The notes under the pieces were generated by a model. That model had not been told where the DNA came from and did no database searches. It worked only from the letters and a program-made list of their open reading frames with translations. Source: Echinometra lucunter (Eukaryota > Echinodermata > Echinoidea > Camarodonta > Echinometridae). Taken from it: DNA of 64,000 nucleotides. Location of the stretch: contig CM057152.1 of NCBI GenBank assembly GCA_029962745.1, positions 23,579,176-23,643,175 on the forward strand, in the 5' to 3' direction. Within the stretch, counting starts at the first letter, position 1, and each line of letters starts with the position of its first letter. This document shows positions 24,903-39,910 of the stretch, in pieces. The position numbers were made by a program, and so were the translations under genes.

Positions 24903-25425
24903 GTAAGAGCTTCATGCAGTGGTCCCGGTAGTAATGTCCTCACTGTCTGTAGTTCTGTGTGGGGTATAGTATTTAAAGGGGTAGCGTCCTTAATAGATCT
25001 TGGTTTCCCAGAAAATGATGATGGGTCTCAAGCAGATGGTAAGAGCTTCATGCAGTGGTCCCTGTAGTAATATCCTCACTGTCTGTAGTTCTGTGTGGGG
25101 TATAGTATTAAAGGGGTAGCATCCTTAATAGATTCCAGAAGATGATGATGGGTCTCAAGCAGATGGTAAGACCTTCATGCAGTGGTCCCTGTAGTAATGT
25201 CCTCACTGTCTGTAGTTCTGTGTGGGGTATAGTATTAAAGGGGTAGCATCCTTAATAGATCTTGGTTTCCCAGAAGATGATGATGATGGGTCTCAAGCAG
25301 ATGGTAAGAGCTTCGTGCAGTGGTCCCCGTAGTAATGTCCTCACTGTCAGTGGTTATGTGTGGGTATAGTAGTAAAGGGGTAGCATTCTTGGACCTTGGT
25401 TTCCAAGAAGATAACTAAGAGCATT
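24859..25425 (+). repeat. Tandem repeat of KLC exon 3 3' part plus donor
   Basis: A unit of about 127-138 bp is repeated. It starts GATCTTGGTTTCCCAG, includes the codons for DDDGSQAD, the donor GGTAAGA and the following intron bases (CAGTGGTCC through AAAGGGGTAGC). Donors lie at 24903 (the real exon), 25039, 25166 and 25304. A fifth, decayed unit without a donor starts near 25392. Copy 4 has one extra GAT triplet and copy 3 lost about 8 bases of CTTGGTTT. Each extra copy has an AG whose use would give a phase-1/phase-1 exon of 27-42 nt. Confidence 0.93.
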
Positions 25426-25565
25426 ATGTACATGCTGCAGTGTTTGCAGTATTCCTAGCACTGTTACTGATTTACATGTATAAACTGGGTGTCATGTAGA
25501 TATTGTTAACCAGTTATATGCCTGTTTTATTCCTACTTTCATTTGATTATTAGCCTTCATGTGTT

Positions 25566-25988
25566 AAGTCCACCGCACATTACACGATCTGTCTGCGATC
25601 CGATTTTGGAAAAAATTGTTGTAGTATATGATATAAACATTCAGAAATGGAAAATTGTACTGACCAAAGTTCTAAAAAGTCGTAGGAACGCTGAAGTTGA
25701 AACTCCGGGCTACTGCAAGCCTTCTTATAGGTATAAAAGTGAAATTAATTCCAAATCGTAGTGATGTCATAGAACATCTTGCAGTCGGCTACGATTTGAA
25801 TCTGATTTCACCCTTACTGCGACCTAAAGGCTTGCAGTTAACCAAAATTATGATTTTAGTTTTCCTATATTTATTCTGAACCTCATAAAAGATTTTTTTT
25901 AATTGGTTAGAATTATGTATTCAATGCAAAATGCGATTTCTTTTATAATCGGGTCGCAGTCAGATCATATAACGTGCGGTGGCCTTTA
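25566..25988. mobile_element. MITE with imperfect 40-bp inverted ends
   Basis: GTCCACCGCACATTACACGA..GTCTGCGATCCGATTTT at the left end matches, inverted, AATCGGGTCGCAGTCAGATC..ACGTGCGGTGGCC at the right end. About 420 bp, non-coding, in intron 3. A TTA(A)-like base pattern flanks both ends, but the target duplication is not certain. Confidence 0.75.
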
Positions 25989-26218
25989 GATACAAATTAT
26001 GTGCTCCACGTTGTCCACTGCACCACATAGAGATCAAAGAAACATGAGCAAGATATCGTGGTTATGTGAACAGGTCAAGTGTGTTTGTGAGCCACCTCGT
26101 CAATCTGCTTGCTTGTCAAATTATGTGCAATCTCTCTTCCGCCAGAAATGGATGTCATTGCACAGTGCAATAAATAATGAATGGGCCAGAGGGACTTTCA
26201 GAAATGACTGCTGCAATT

Positions 26219-26625
26219 ACAGGGCCTCACAACAAAAAACATTACATCCATGTACATATAGATGCACAAAGTCATTTTTCACAGGAAGTCAGCAATATTT
26301 TGAATCAATTTCCTTCGCATTTTTATGTAATCGTCTTTAAAAATTGTCTCACAAAACAGGGCCTCACAACAAAAAAACATTACATCCATGTTCTGTACAT
26401 GTAGATGCACAAAGTCATTTGTCACAGGAAGTCAGCAATATTTTGAATCAACTTCCTTCGCATTTTTATGTAATCCTCTTTAAAAATTGTCTCACAACAA
26501 CAACAACAAAAATTGCATCCATGCTTTGTAGATGCACAAAATCATTTGTCATCAGAAATCAGCGATATCTTGAAACAGTTTTTCTTTGCATTTTTATGTG
26601 ATTTGTCTTTGAAAATTGTCTGTTT
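26219..26625. repeat. Three-copy tandem repeat, period 128-138 bp
   Basis: GGGCCTCACAACAAAAAA, TACATCCATGT, ATGCACAAAGTCATTT, GAAGTCAGCAATATTTTGAA and GCATTTTTATGTAATC recur in order, starting at 26221, 26359 and about 26487. The third copy is the most diverged. Confidence 0.88.
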
Positions 26626-26897
26626 TGGAGTTGTCCATTTGTGTTATTTGAAATCATATCGTGGAATACTGTGCTGTCTTAGAAATTCTGTCAGATATAT
26701 GAATATAGAAAATAGAATGTTAACCTAAGTAATCCTGTGATTGAACAGCCAAGGCTTGGGATAGACTTGTATTACATCCATAATTCAAGAACCATGGAAC
26801 AATTTTTCCTATACTAAGTGAGGTGTTTATAGTACAAAAAAAACAGACTGAGTTTATGCTGGTAATATAGGAAAGAATTATCTGTTTTGTATTTTGA

Positions 26898-27251
<354 letters not shown>

Positions 27252-27286
27252 TGATTTTTATGCATGAAGATGGTGAAGCACTTGAG

Positions 27287-27660
27287 AAACAACTGTACAT
27301 GACCTTCATATTTAGTGACGTTATGTCTGCCAAGTAAAAGTGCCGCTGAGTGTTTCATCAAGCGTCTTGTCAGTGATTTGTACCGAAAACTGTTATAAGC
27401 TACTTAAATCCTTGCATCTGATTGGCTGAGAGCAAATTTGTCATTAAAATTCACTAACAAGACACTTGATGAAACGCCTTTCATTTATTTATGAGCTTAT
27501 TTGCGATATTTAAAAGTGAAAATGGAAGTCGTTGATTTGTAATGACAACTGTACATTGACACTCATTTTTACTGATGTTATATCTGCAAAAGTAAAAGTG
27601 CTTTTATTTATGAGCTTATTTGCGACATTTAGAGTGAAATATGGAAGTGGTTGATTTTGC
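27287..27660. repeat. Tandem duplication in intron 4, first unit holding a MITE
   Basis: ACAACTGTACATGACCTTCA..GTTATGTCTGCCAAGTAAAA and the later ACAACTGTACATTGACACTC..GTTATATCTGCAAAAGTAAA are copies, each followed by TTATTTATGAGCTTATTTGC. In the first unit a MITE interrupts the sequence after AAAAGTGC. Confidence 0.75.
27350..27477. mobile_element. Short MITE, GTTTCATCAAG ends
   Basis: TGTTTCATCAAGCGTCTTGTC..AGTGA on the left matches, inverted, TCACTAACAAGACACTTGATG then AAACGC on the right. About 128 bp. The second unit of the surrounding duplication shows the sequence without it. Confidence 0.8.
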
Positions 27661-28029
27661 ATGAAGATAAAGTCTCAATGTTCATGGTAAATATTTCGGA
27701 TTTTGTTTTGCCCATGACACTGTGGGCTGTTTCTACCATAGAAGTTTGAAGTGGTATGTGGTATCTAATTTTTATACTCCATGTGCATATGGTAACAACC
27801 TGAAATATGAAATACTGCTGATCAAGCACATTGTACTACAAGGATCAGAGTTTAGGATTTCATCTTCCTTTCATCTTGTATTGATTATCAATATTTAGGA
27901 AAGGTTTGTTGGTGTAATGGAAATAGTTGAAGTAAATGTAGAAATAAGGGAGGAAGACACTTTTATTGTACCTAGATGAAGATGAGTTTTGGAATAATAA
28001 TATTAATATGTTTTGTTTACCCAGGGTAG

Positions 28030-28245
<216 letters not shown>

Positions 28246-28591
28246 TAAACATTGTAGGCTGTAATCTTATATACACAGCTGGTACAGAATAGGGATATTA
28301 AGTGGTGATAATATGATAATGTAGTGGTGATAATGATTTTCTTGTTGACAGTACTTGATTTGATTTAAATGCTGATGGTATTGTTAGTCCTAGTAATGGT
28401 GAAAATGGTGGTTATGATACGCTTTGGTTGAAAAGATAAGATAGAGGACTTTTGAAGATGATCCAAAGGAGTAATGATTTCTCAGGAGATGGCAGAATGT
28501 ACAATACGATAATGCATAATATGATAGTTGAAATTTAAAAAAAATGAAAGATAAAAAGCTGAAGAAAATTTTGGTGGAGCATTTTGAAGGT

Positions 28592-29080
28592 TTAAAGGGG
28601 GTACCCAATGCTGAAAAAATGTTAGTTCATTTAAAAGAGCATTATTTTATTAGCAGAAAATCATCTGCCCAAATTTTTCTAAGAAATCGTGTTGCCAAGG
28701 AAACCCCCAAATGTGGTAAGATTTCAGGATATTTTTGACCCCTCAGCTGTGACCCAGTTTCAACTGGGTACCCACTTTGACGTCAAAATGACGTCAGAGT
28801 GGGTATCTTGTCGCGCAATTCTAGCAAAATGCGCGCAAGGTATAATGCATATTGTACAGTCTAGCGCGCAGCACAAATGCAATGCTCGATGCTGGGTACC
28901 CACTTTTACGTCATACCTTATACTCCAATTTTTTGGTCAGCTCTTGACTTTTTATGAGAAAACTAGCCAAAATGCATTGATTTCGATTGAAAAATCATCA
29001 TATTATTAATGTAATTTTTCTTTGAATTCTATTCTCGATCATATATCAAACAAAAATTTACCATTGTGTAATCACTTTAA
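28592..29080 (+). mobile_element. TTAA-flanked MITE, second family, copy 2
   Basis: TTAA AGGGGGTACCCAATGC ... ATTGTGTAATCACT TTAA, 489 bp, same orientation and about 93% alike by eye to 23514-23991. It lies in intron 5 of the gene. Confidence 0.82.
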
Positions 29081-30355
<1,275 letters not shown>

Positions 30356-31144
30356 TGATTGGTTCAGTGTACCCATTTTGTCTGTCCTTGACAGCAAACA
30401 TTTTGTATATTCTCATTTTTTTAGGTGTCTATTGCAAACAGATTTTATCAAGTTTTAGCTCTTTTGTTGATGCCCTTCACAATGAAATATAGAATAGCCT
30501 CCTCCAGTTAACTACATATATTTTGTACAGGCTTTCAAACTTTCAAATATTGTCAGTGTCTGACTAACTGCTCCGGCTCTAATTTAAACAAAAAGAAGCA
30601 GTAAGGATTCATGTCTTATTCATTCATTTCTTTACATTGATAACCATTTCTTCATTTCTAAGAAAAAAGTAATGGTAATTCTTGCACAGTGCCACATATA
30701 GCACCTACTTTTACTGTTTACTGTGATATTTGAGCATTACAATTTCCAGCTAATACGAGTTAACGTCAGGGACTCTGGACTCTGATGTTTGCATTTACTT
30801 TGCATTTTACAGAATACAAATCATTTGATTCCTGAATATGGAATTGGACTGTGTTTGATTTTTATTGCTTTTTGGTCAGTCATTTCACGTGATTTGGCAC
30901 ACTAGATTAACTGAATTTTTAAAACTTGCCTGGTAGCTGGCTACTTTAGTCTTATCAGTGATAGAGATAAGATTGTGTATGTGGAGATCCTGACATGAGC
31001 ATTGCACTATGGACTATGATGATAATGGGTGAATGCACATGCTCATTGAAGAATGTGTACATTTATGTTATAATGGCTGTATAAGAACTTCATCTGTGTT
31101 TATGTAATATACTGCAAGACATTCATTCCATTTTCAAAATATAT

Positions 31145-31568
31145 GTTAACTTTGCAAAAGTCGAATCTGTTGGGGCCACAAAAAATACTTTGACTTTTAA
31201 AGTAAAATTCGACTTAGGAAATGTAAATGGAGTTTTCGCAACCAAGTATGCGACCGCCAGCCGAGCGTATTGCATGCGCTTGCTCAAATCTGAAGAACAA
31301 AAATTTTGCATACTAATTGCAGAGTGTCAGGCTACTCAGCTGCATCTTACATTGAGAACGGACGCAATTTTGGCCAAGAACCGTTCTTGTGTTTAACAGG
31401 ACGGGAATTCTTTAGATTTGATCATTTGAGCATGACAAGATTTTTGTTCTTTAGGATTTGAGCATGCGTACAAGATACGCTCGACCAGCGGCCGCATTCT
31501 AGGTTGCGAAAACTCCCTAATAACATTCGACTTAGGGGAAGTTCGACTTTGAGTTATATAAGGTTAAC
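31145..31568. mobile_element. Foldback element in intron 6
   Basis: The left half has GTTAACTTTGCAAAAGTCGAA, ATTCGACTTAGG, GGAGTTTTCGCAACC, TGCGACCGCC, GAGCGTAT and GCTCAAATCT. The right half carries them in inverse order (AGGATTTGAGC, ATACGCTCG, GCGGCCGCA, GGTTGCGAAAACTCCC, TTCGACTTAGGGG, GTTCGACTTTG, GGTTAAC). About 424 bp. Confidence 0.78.
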
Positions 31569-34389
31569 TTTTTTTTCAGCCAGAAATCTGGATGATTTAT
31601 ACTAGTATGATTATTTTACTTTAGGGAAGCTAAGGATTGATTGCATGCTGGTCACCTGGTCAGTACTACAATGTATGTGTCCCAATCGTAATGAAAATGT
31701 ATGCAAGCTATTTGAAACACACAGTAATAAGGGACTTCATGTGTTTACCATAGGAGTCTGATTAAATGCAGATCATGGGTTACTTTTGTTGAGGTTTTAT
31801 GTGATGGCAACAGTAGATCCTCAGTAATGAGCATTTCATTTTAAGCATATACCCTCTGTGTCTCCTGTCAATCAAATTACTATTAAGCTTCTAGTTAATA
31901 ATCTCATCTAATTGTACTATGATACAGACCTCCTCCCATCTCCAGCTCAAATTATAGTATATATACTGCATCTAGTTTCTAATAGAAAGTCAGCGATATG
32001 TGGCTTTTATGTAATTAAAAGGGACAAACTGAAAGTGATGCTTTGTGTATTATGCAGTAGCCTTGGATGTACTAAGTGCTATGGCTTGGGGATAGCTATT
32101 TAAATAGAGAGAGCAAGGTAGAAGGATAGAAAGTGAAAGAGAGAGATAGAGAGAGAGAAAGAGAGTGTCAATGCACTAATTTCCTATTTTATGATATTAA
32201 GTCACAACTTATAATGGGCAGTGGAGAGTAGTATCAGGTGCATAGGCTCTAGTTTCATGTGGGATCTGTTGTTTATAATGTATCCTGTTTGATATTGCAC
32301 CACATTTAAGTGTTTTTTTTTCAAAAATAGAAAAATAGTCACAGAATATAATATGAAATTATAAATACATATTAGATTAGTCTATAAGTCACCATGTACA
32401 TATCTGAAATTGCTTCCTGGTATTAAAAATGTAGGCCTATACTAGACATTTTTATGTTATGATTTATAGAAGTGCTTGGAGGCATTAATATGTATACTTG
32501 CAAAATCTTTTTTTTTTTTAAATTGTCAAAGTGATGAAAGACCTCTCATCCAGTTTAATGTAATTGCTAATCACTTTGTTGTTGAATTGTATATTGATTT
32601 CACCCCCCCCCCCCATGAGTGATTTAATGTCAGGAAAATAGGATTTAGCAGTGAAAGATTAATTTAAGCTCGCATAATCCTCTCCAAAAGTTACATATTG
32701 GAATATATATTTGTCTGTGTTATTTGATTAATAGCTATGTTTTTTTTTTCAGGAATCAGTTGTTATTTTAATGTTTTTTTCCTCTTGATCCGCATTTGGT
32801 TAAAATGTATAATGCCAAATTGTTTCAAAATCTAGAATTATTCTAGTAAGGATAGCAACTGAAGTTTATGTAACATCAGAATATTCAGGATGATATTTTT
32901 AATATCTATCTATCATAGACAGATTTGATTTAATCTATAAGACTTTCATAGAGGAAGAAAATACAATGCACTATGAGAGTTCTGAAATACAAACTATGAA
33001 CTTGACATGCGGTCTCCTATTGCAATACATCTATTTACTATTCTATTTATGGTGTGCATATTGGGCACCATTGTTAGGACTTCATGCAAGACAGTAATCG
33101 ACTGATGTATTGTGCCGTTCCATTAGTGTATGTACCATGTGAATGGAAGCAAACATGAGGGCAGCGTTGACGTCACATTTGCACATGATCAAGGTCGATG
33201 GTTCAGGGCATAGACAGTTCATTTTCTAGCTGGAGGAGAACACTTTCACAGATAGCTGCCATTTTGATGACGATGACTCACGTCTGTGCTAAATTAATTA
33301 CAGCAGTAACGTTGACAACAAAACAACATGATGGTCATACACTGTCGCCCTTTCAAAAATTCACCTGTTGTGTTTTTGTATTACATCCTCCCACTGGGTT
33401 TCATAGTTTTTTTTAATCAACCTGTCTGGAGATTTATTGATACATACAGAATTATGGAAATAAGCATCTCCATTTTTATGCCCATGCATAATCTTACCTT
33501 TCCAATCAGAATGATTTTAAAGGAAACCTAAACCCAAGAAATACATGTACATGTATACACATATCCACATATCCTTCTGTCACCTTTCTATGCCATATTC
33601 ACATCTTCTATGTTTTTGCAGTGTTTGTACATATTATTTTAATTTTTTTGTCAAATGTGGAATCTGAATCAAATCAAGTTAAATCAATCAAATCAAACAA
33701 CTTTAATGAATCTGAGAGAATTATCGTATTCTTGCCTATAATGTACAAGATTCCCCACCAAAATGTATGAGAAAGGTATAAAGCAAGATATTGATAGCGT
33801 AAACTGTAATGTACAGTTTCTTAAGATGACATTGGCATAGATTTCTGTTTTGTTGATAATGTGACATACAAGGCGAAGTTTAACCTGTGTGTGGTGGTGA
33901 AGTATTTCACCTGCTTTGATCTTCTGTACTTTAACAAAGATTGCACCAGTAAGTTGTGTCACCATTCGGATGAAGGTTGCATATAAATGAAATATATTTG
34001 TCAACTGCTATATTTTAGTATTTATTAATGAATAGGATATTGTTTCCCCCCCCCCCCCCATGTATTCATCACCAAATGTCATTGTTACCTTCTCAGAGCT
34101 CTGTGATTTTTACTTATTGAAAAGTAGGGATTTTGTTTTTGATTTAAAAAATTGTTTCTCGAAATAGTGCTTGATACATGACGCATGTACAACATTGCCT
34201 TGTATGTCACATCATCAAGAAAATGTCTGAGCCCATGTCATGCTAATGAGACATTACATCATACTAAGAATGTCTTCAATATTGATCTTGTACATTTTGG
34301 AAAAAAAGTATCTTAGATCAGTAGGCAGGCATAACATTCATCTTCCAGTATACTTTAGCTATTCTTTGTGGTGAGGTTTCTTTAAAGAG
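31569..34389 (+). other. KLC intron 6, middle and distal part
   Basis: GA-rich tract 32105-32166, T-run near 32509, C-runs at 32602-32613 and 34047-34059. No exon or inverted-repeat element was recognised. Confidence 0.45.
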
Positions 34390-34750
34390 AAGCTTGAGTT
34401 CTGGGAAAGGTGAAAAATAATTTGTGAGCTTTCTCATTCTTTCCATGTCAGTTAGGAAGAAAATCTTAGTAAAAATGTCCCCTTGAAAGGATTGCTCTCG
34501 AAATGACCTCATATTGGAAATATAAGAAAAAGCTGAGAAGTTTAGGGGTAACATTCATGCCAGATTCGTGTGTGGTCCCATACTTATTTCTTCGTGCAGT
34601 GCAAGTATCTTTTGGGGAAAGTGAGTGAATTTCTTATCAATGCGATACCGGTAATCTCCAAATCTCACACTAGACACTTGTGTTTATATATAACTAATCT
34701 AACTCTCCCAGTTGCTTTGGAACAGTTTCTTTCACATTATAATCGCATGA
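34390..34750 (-). repeat. Dispersed repeat family, copy C (inverted)
   Basis: Reverse-strand copy of 11457-11960 and 12873-13240. AGAAGCTTGAGTTCTGGGAAA marks one end and GCAACTGGGAGAGTTAG (minus strand) the other. It preserves the uninterrupted sequence GATTAGTTATATATAAACAC where copy A has a hairpin insertion. It ends about 50 bases before the exon 7 acceptor. Confidence 0.82.
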
Positions 34751-34773
34751 GTAGAACTCCAGTCTATCTTTAA

Positions 34774-34890
<117 letters not shown>

Positions 34891-35097
34891 TGATGAACAG
34901 ATAAGCAAATGAAGTCGGGTTGTGCTTCTCACTGTTTTCCGATATATGCTACATGTAAACAACTGATGATTCAAAATTTCGTCAAGTTCTAGGGAATGTT
35001 ATATATGTGCTTGTACTACCCTGTGCCAGATGAACTGCTGGATTGTGTTCATGAACAGCTACACGTATAGTGTAATTGTTTTCATGGAATGGCTATA

Positions 35098-35402
35098 AAG
35101 GCTTGTTCAGATGTGACGCGACAAACCCGTATTTTTTTTAGTGTTCAGAAATGGTGCGGCAAACCACGCCTCTCGTGTTAACGAACGTGCATCAACGCGT
35201 CAGCACTCAACACAGACAAGCTCATATATCATATTTTGTGCTAACTTTGACAGAATTGGATTGGCTCGCAGCTTTTTGCAGCCAGGAGGCAAAAATATGC
35301 CTCTTGCCTCAGTGTTGTTTTTTTTCTTGCTGTTTCATATCCCATTCACTTTAACTACACAAAAAACTGCGGGGGTTTGTCGTGTCATATCTGAACAAGC
35401 CT
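35098..35402. mobile_element. MITE with AAGGCTTGTTCAGAT ends, copy 1
   Basis: AGGCTTGTTCAGATGTGACG then CGACAAACCC at the left matches, inverted, GGGTTTGTCGTGTCATATCT then GAACAAGCCT at the right (3-4 mismatches over 30 bp). 305 bp, in intron 7. A second copy is at 56647-56999. Confidence 0.85.
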
Positions 35403-35516
35403 GAAGAGTGTATAAACTCTTCTCTCAGTGTAGATCATTCTGATATTTCTATGCCTGATTAATTTAGAATTGTACAGTACAAATACATGATCAAACCAGT
35501 AAAGACATGCTTTATA

Positions 35517-35663
35517 TATCAGAGGGGTGTAACATAAAACATACAATCAATCTTACGATTGATATCAATTGTAAGTCTATGGCAAACCATGTACTAAAGA
35601 GATACAATTGCTTGAATGTAAGATTGATTGTATCTCTTTATGTTACACCCCCCAGGTCTGATA
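35517..35663. mobile_element. Short inverted-repeat element in intron 7
   Basis: TATCAGAGGGGTGTAACATA..ACAATCAATCTTAC and its inverted counterpart GTAAGATTGATTGT..TATGTTACACCCC..CTGATA, about 147 bp with arms near 45 bp. Confidence 0.75.
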
Positions 35664-35892
35664 ACAAGTCGCAAATAAATTTCCAGACAAATAGAAGTAT
35701 CTCTTGCAGATATATTCAAAATGAGAGTATCAGGAACCATAAGAGATGAAGGGGAAAATATTATATTTGTAGGCAAGAGAACAAATTTTAAATTTCAAAA
35801 AGCATTGCATTCTGCAGTGCAACCATGACTTTCTAATTTCAATTTTTCTTTCTCTCCGTTTTGCTCTCATTGCGCTCTTATTTTCTTGTTAG

Positions 35893-36656
<764 letters not shown>

Positions 36657-37224
36657 TTAAAGGGTAAGTCCACCCTAGAAGTTTCACTGTTTCAATAAAA
36701 GGAGATAAATTTGAACAGCATTTTAAAAAAGAAATGAGCAAAATCAGTCGAAGAATAAGAAAATTACACTCATTTACATTTTCTAGTAAACTACTCTTGG
36801 CTCTGCGAATTGGCAACACTGATGACATCATATGCGAGCAAGTCTCCATTCACTTTGTACATGATATTTCACATTTTCTCAATTTTCTTGGAAGTTGCAC
36901 ATTTTCTTACCCCATAGTCAAAGTATGTTATGAAAAAAGCAATTCTTCTGTACCTACATTTATTATCGGGGTTAGAAAATGTGTAACTTCCAAGAAAATG
37001 GAGAAAATATGAAATTTCATGTACAAAGTGAATGGAGAGCTGCTCGCATATGATGTCATCAGTGTTGCCAATTTGCAGAGCCGAGAGTAATTTACGAGAA
37101 AATGTAAATGAGTGTAATTTTCTTATTCTTTGACCGATTTTGCTCATTTCTTTTTAAGAATGCGGTTAAAATTTATCTTCTTTTATTGAAACAGTGAAAC
37201 TTCTAGGGTGGACTTTCCCTTTAA
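36657..37224. mobile_element. Foldback element, TTAA-flanked, copy 2
   Basis: TTAA AGGGTAAGTCCACCCTAG ... CTAGGGTGGACTTTCCCT TTAA, 568 bp, same family as 7684-8251, with arms of about 260 bp and a short loop near 36925-36960. The surroundings are simple here, so the TTAA ends are clear. Confidence 0.88.
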
Positions 37225-39697
37225 TCAACCAAAGAAATTGATATTGTACAAATTTTCACATTGCTCTTTGATGAAATAACTGGAATCATATACCGTGGTG
37301 TAAAACATGGGTCAATATTGTATTCATGAAAGACATATATACTATTAACATCTGAAATATATATTATAATACATTTGAGTATAGACTGAACTCATTTCCC
37401 TCCCATAATACAACCTCATGCTATAAACATGTACATTATATTTCCTGTTTCTGCTCAATATACTAATAGCATGATTAAACATATAACTACATATACCATA
37501 CATTTCATACGATTTCATTATTGAAATTATTCATTTAATTATCATCATCAGTTCAATATGATTCATAAAATCTTGTATGAGTGGAGTTATACAGGTATAT
37601 GTTTATTCCAGTAAAATTATGCAGGACACAAGTGGTATACCGGTATTAAGAAGTTATTGTATCAGATAATCAATGATAATATATCTCTTTTGTTTACCGG
37701 CTGTCATTTGGTATCTATGGGGCTCTCAAACACTTTCATATTACACTTCTATTCTTCATCTATCTGTAGGTAATTATTCAACATAATATTTATCAATATG
37801 AATTACTTTATCTTACCCCTTTCTTGCATAACAAGCCATTAGTAAGTATGCTTATATCTTCTACAAATGATTAGAATTGTATCATAGTACTTCTATTCTG
37901 AATGTTACTATGAATACAGATCAAAGATTGGATGAACATTTGAACAATGTCAGTGTATATGAGCCCAATCCATATTATATATAGTATTCATACTCAGTCT
38001 GAAATACTGGGTTGTATGAAATCATGTCTATGGCGTTGCTTTGAATTTTAATGGCAATGTACATGTACAAGTTATCAGTAAAAAGGCTCACTCTACACTT
38101 TCTCCCAACTTTTCGGCCATAAAAATGTTGTAGAAAAATGATACCTTTATTTTCGTAATCTTTTCCATAAAGGATTGAGAAATGGAATATATTCACAGAT
38201 GTTGTAAATATAAATGTTTTGATTACAAGGACTCCAATATTTCTACACCAGCAATATCATTCACATTAAACATAACCTGCTTTCCGTTGTCTTATTACTT
38301 CTCTCTTTTTCTGTGACTCAACTAGTATTCATTGTGGAGAGGGCAGGTTAGGAATTACGTTGAAGAAGCATGGGTACAATTCTCCACGCTGCTAAGGCCA
38401 CCAACTGAACAAACTTTGGTTTGATCACCAGGACATCATTTTTTACCTCCAGCCACAGAATTATTCATTGACAAAAACAAAACAAAACAAAAACAAAAAA
38501 ATCACTGAAAATTTGATTTTAACCGTGGGGCTACACCAGTGGTTAGTGTCGTTAGAAACTAATTCATATGTACACTACGAGTCAAAACTTTCAGGGAATC
38601 ACTATGCACAAAGTGGGGGACACATACTTACACATTTTGGTGTCAAATTTTGTCCTGCATGCCTTTAACCTTTGAGGGGTGTATATAACTAATGAAGAAA
38701 CAGAATTTATGTATCTATGGAAATGAAGGCTCATTTGAACGAGACAGCTCAGACATTTCCCCTTTTATATAATTTATTTCTCCCTAACAGCAATAGGAAA
38801 TTTCCCTTTGCTTTAGGACTAGTTAATTCAGATAAGTTGATAGACTTTCTCACCAGTCCATTTGGAAATGAGAAAATGATAGACTGAAAAGCTATATCCA
38901 ATAATGATATCAAAATTCAAAACAGCATTTTAGAGGATTACTTTTGTAGGGTATACTTAAAAAGGAGATAACCATTAAATCCAACAGCTACAAGTCCTTA
39001 CATAGAAGCAAACAACAGAGGAACGGAAATATTCTTTCTTCTGCAAATGTGTAGGTGCATGTATTCACAGGTTTTCCTGATTTTGATAATAGTATGTATA
39101 AAGTTATTAATGAAATGAAATACACATATTTTTATTTCTGAATTGAATGATAGAATCATGTTACGCGGTCCATGAGGAGTAATGTCAATATATGATGGAA
39201 AGAACCCACATTTCTGTTGGATTAGTGTGTGATTTATAAGAGCTTAATTTATTATGTCTTTCATGTTGCAGTTTAATATCTGTGCTTCAGTGTATCTAAT
39301 CAGAAGCATTTGTCATTGTGATCAATGAAATCGTGCTGGTATTGCTGAAATTCAAAGCAATACCAATTACAGTTATTCAGACATACACATTTCTTGTAGG
39401 AAAAATAGCTCTTGGTATTCATCTGCCAATACATAAGTTTACTGAGAAGAAAAATTGATTTGATACAATGATGATGCAATTTGAAAAAAAGGTTCTTTTA
39501 TTTTATGTTAAAAAATAGTTGCATACATGTAAGTACAGTATTTTAAGATATTGGAAATGTATTCAGTACTCAAATTGAACATGTGTGATAAGTTAGTGAA
39601 ATATGAAGGCATTGTGGAAAGAACAGGAAAATTCATTGGTTTATTTGTCCTGTTTAAAGATAAAAAGATCATTAACATACATTAGATTTTTCTTTTA
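37225..39697 (+). other. Intron 8 segment
   Basis: AT-rich. CAAAA-rich stretch at 38474-38502. No exon or inverted-repeat element was recognised. Confidence 0.4.
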
Positions 39698-39910
39698 CAA
39701 CTCGTTGCCTGGCTGGCTGAAGGGCGTTAACGCGTGTGCATGGTGCGATGTTATGCATCCCCTGGCTGGCAGAAGGGCGTTAACACACGTGCACGCTGTA
39801 CCTATTCGTGTATCGTGCGCTCGAGCTAATGCCCTTCTGCCAGCCGGGGGATGTATAAATTTGCACATAAGCACGTGCTAACTCCCTTCTGCCAGCCGGG
39901 TGACGAATTG
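39698..39910. mobile_element. GC-rich double-hairpin foldback element, copy 2
   Basis: Same A-A-A'-A' layout as 11481-11682: GGCTGGCTGAAGGGCGTTAAC, GGCTGGCAGAAGGGCGTTAAC, then GCCCTTCTGCCAGCCGGGGG and CTCCCTTCTGCCAGCCGGG. The outer ends CAACTCGTTGCCTGGCTGG and CCAGCCGGGTGACGAATTG are inverted repeats. Confidence 0.82.

Noticed and set aside
38522..38630. tRNA-like GGGGCTACACCAGTGGTTAG sequence
   Set aside because: A-box resemblance only. No convincing B box or cloverleaf.
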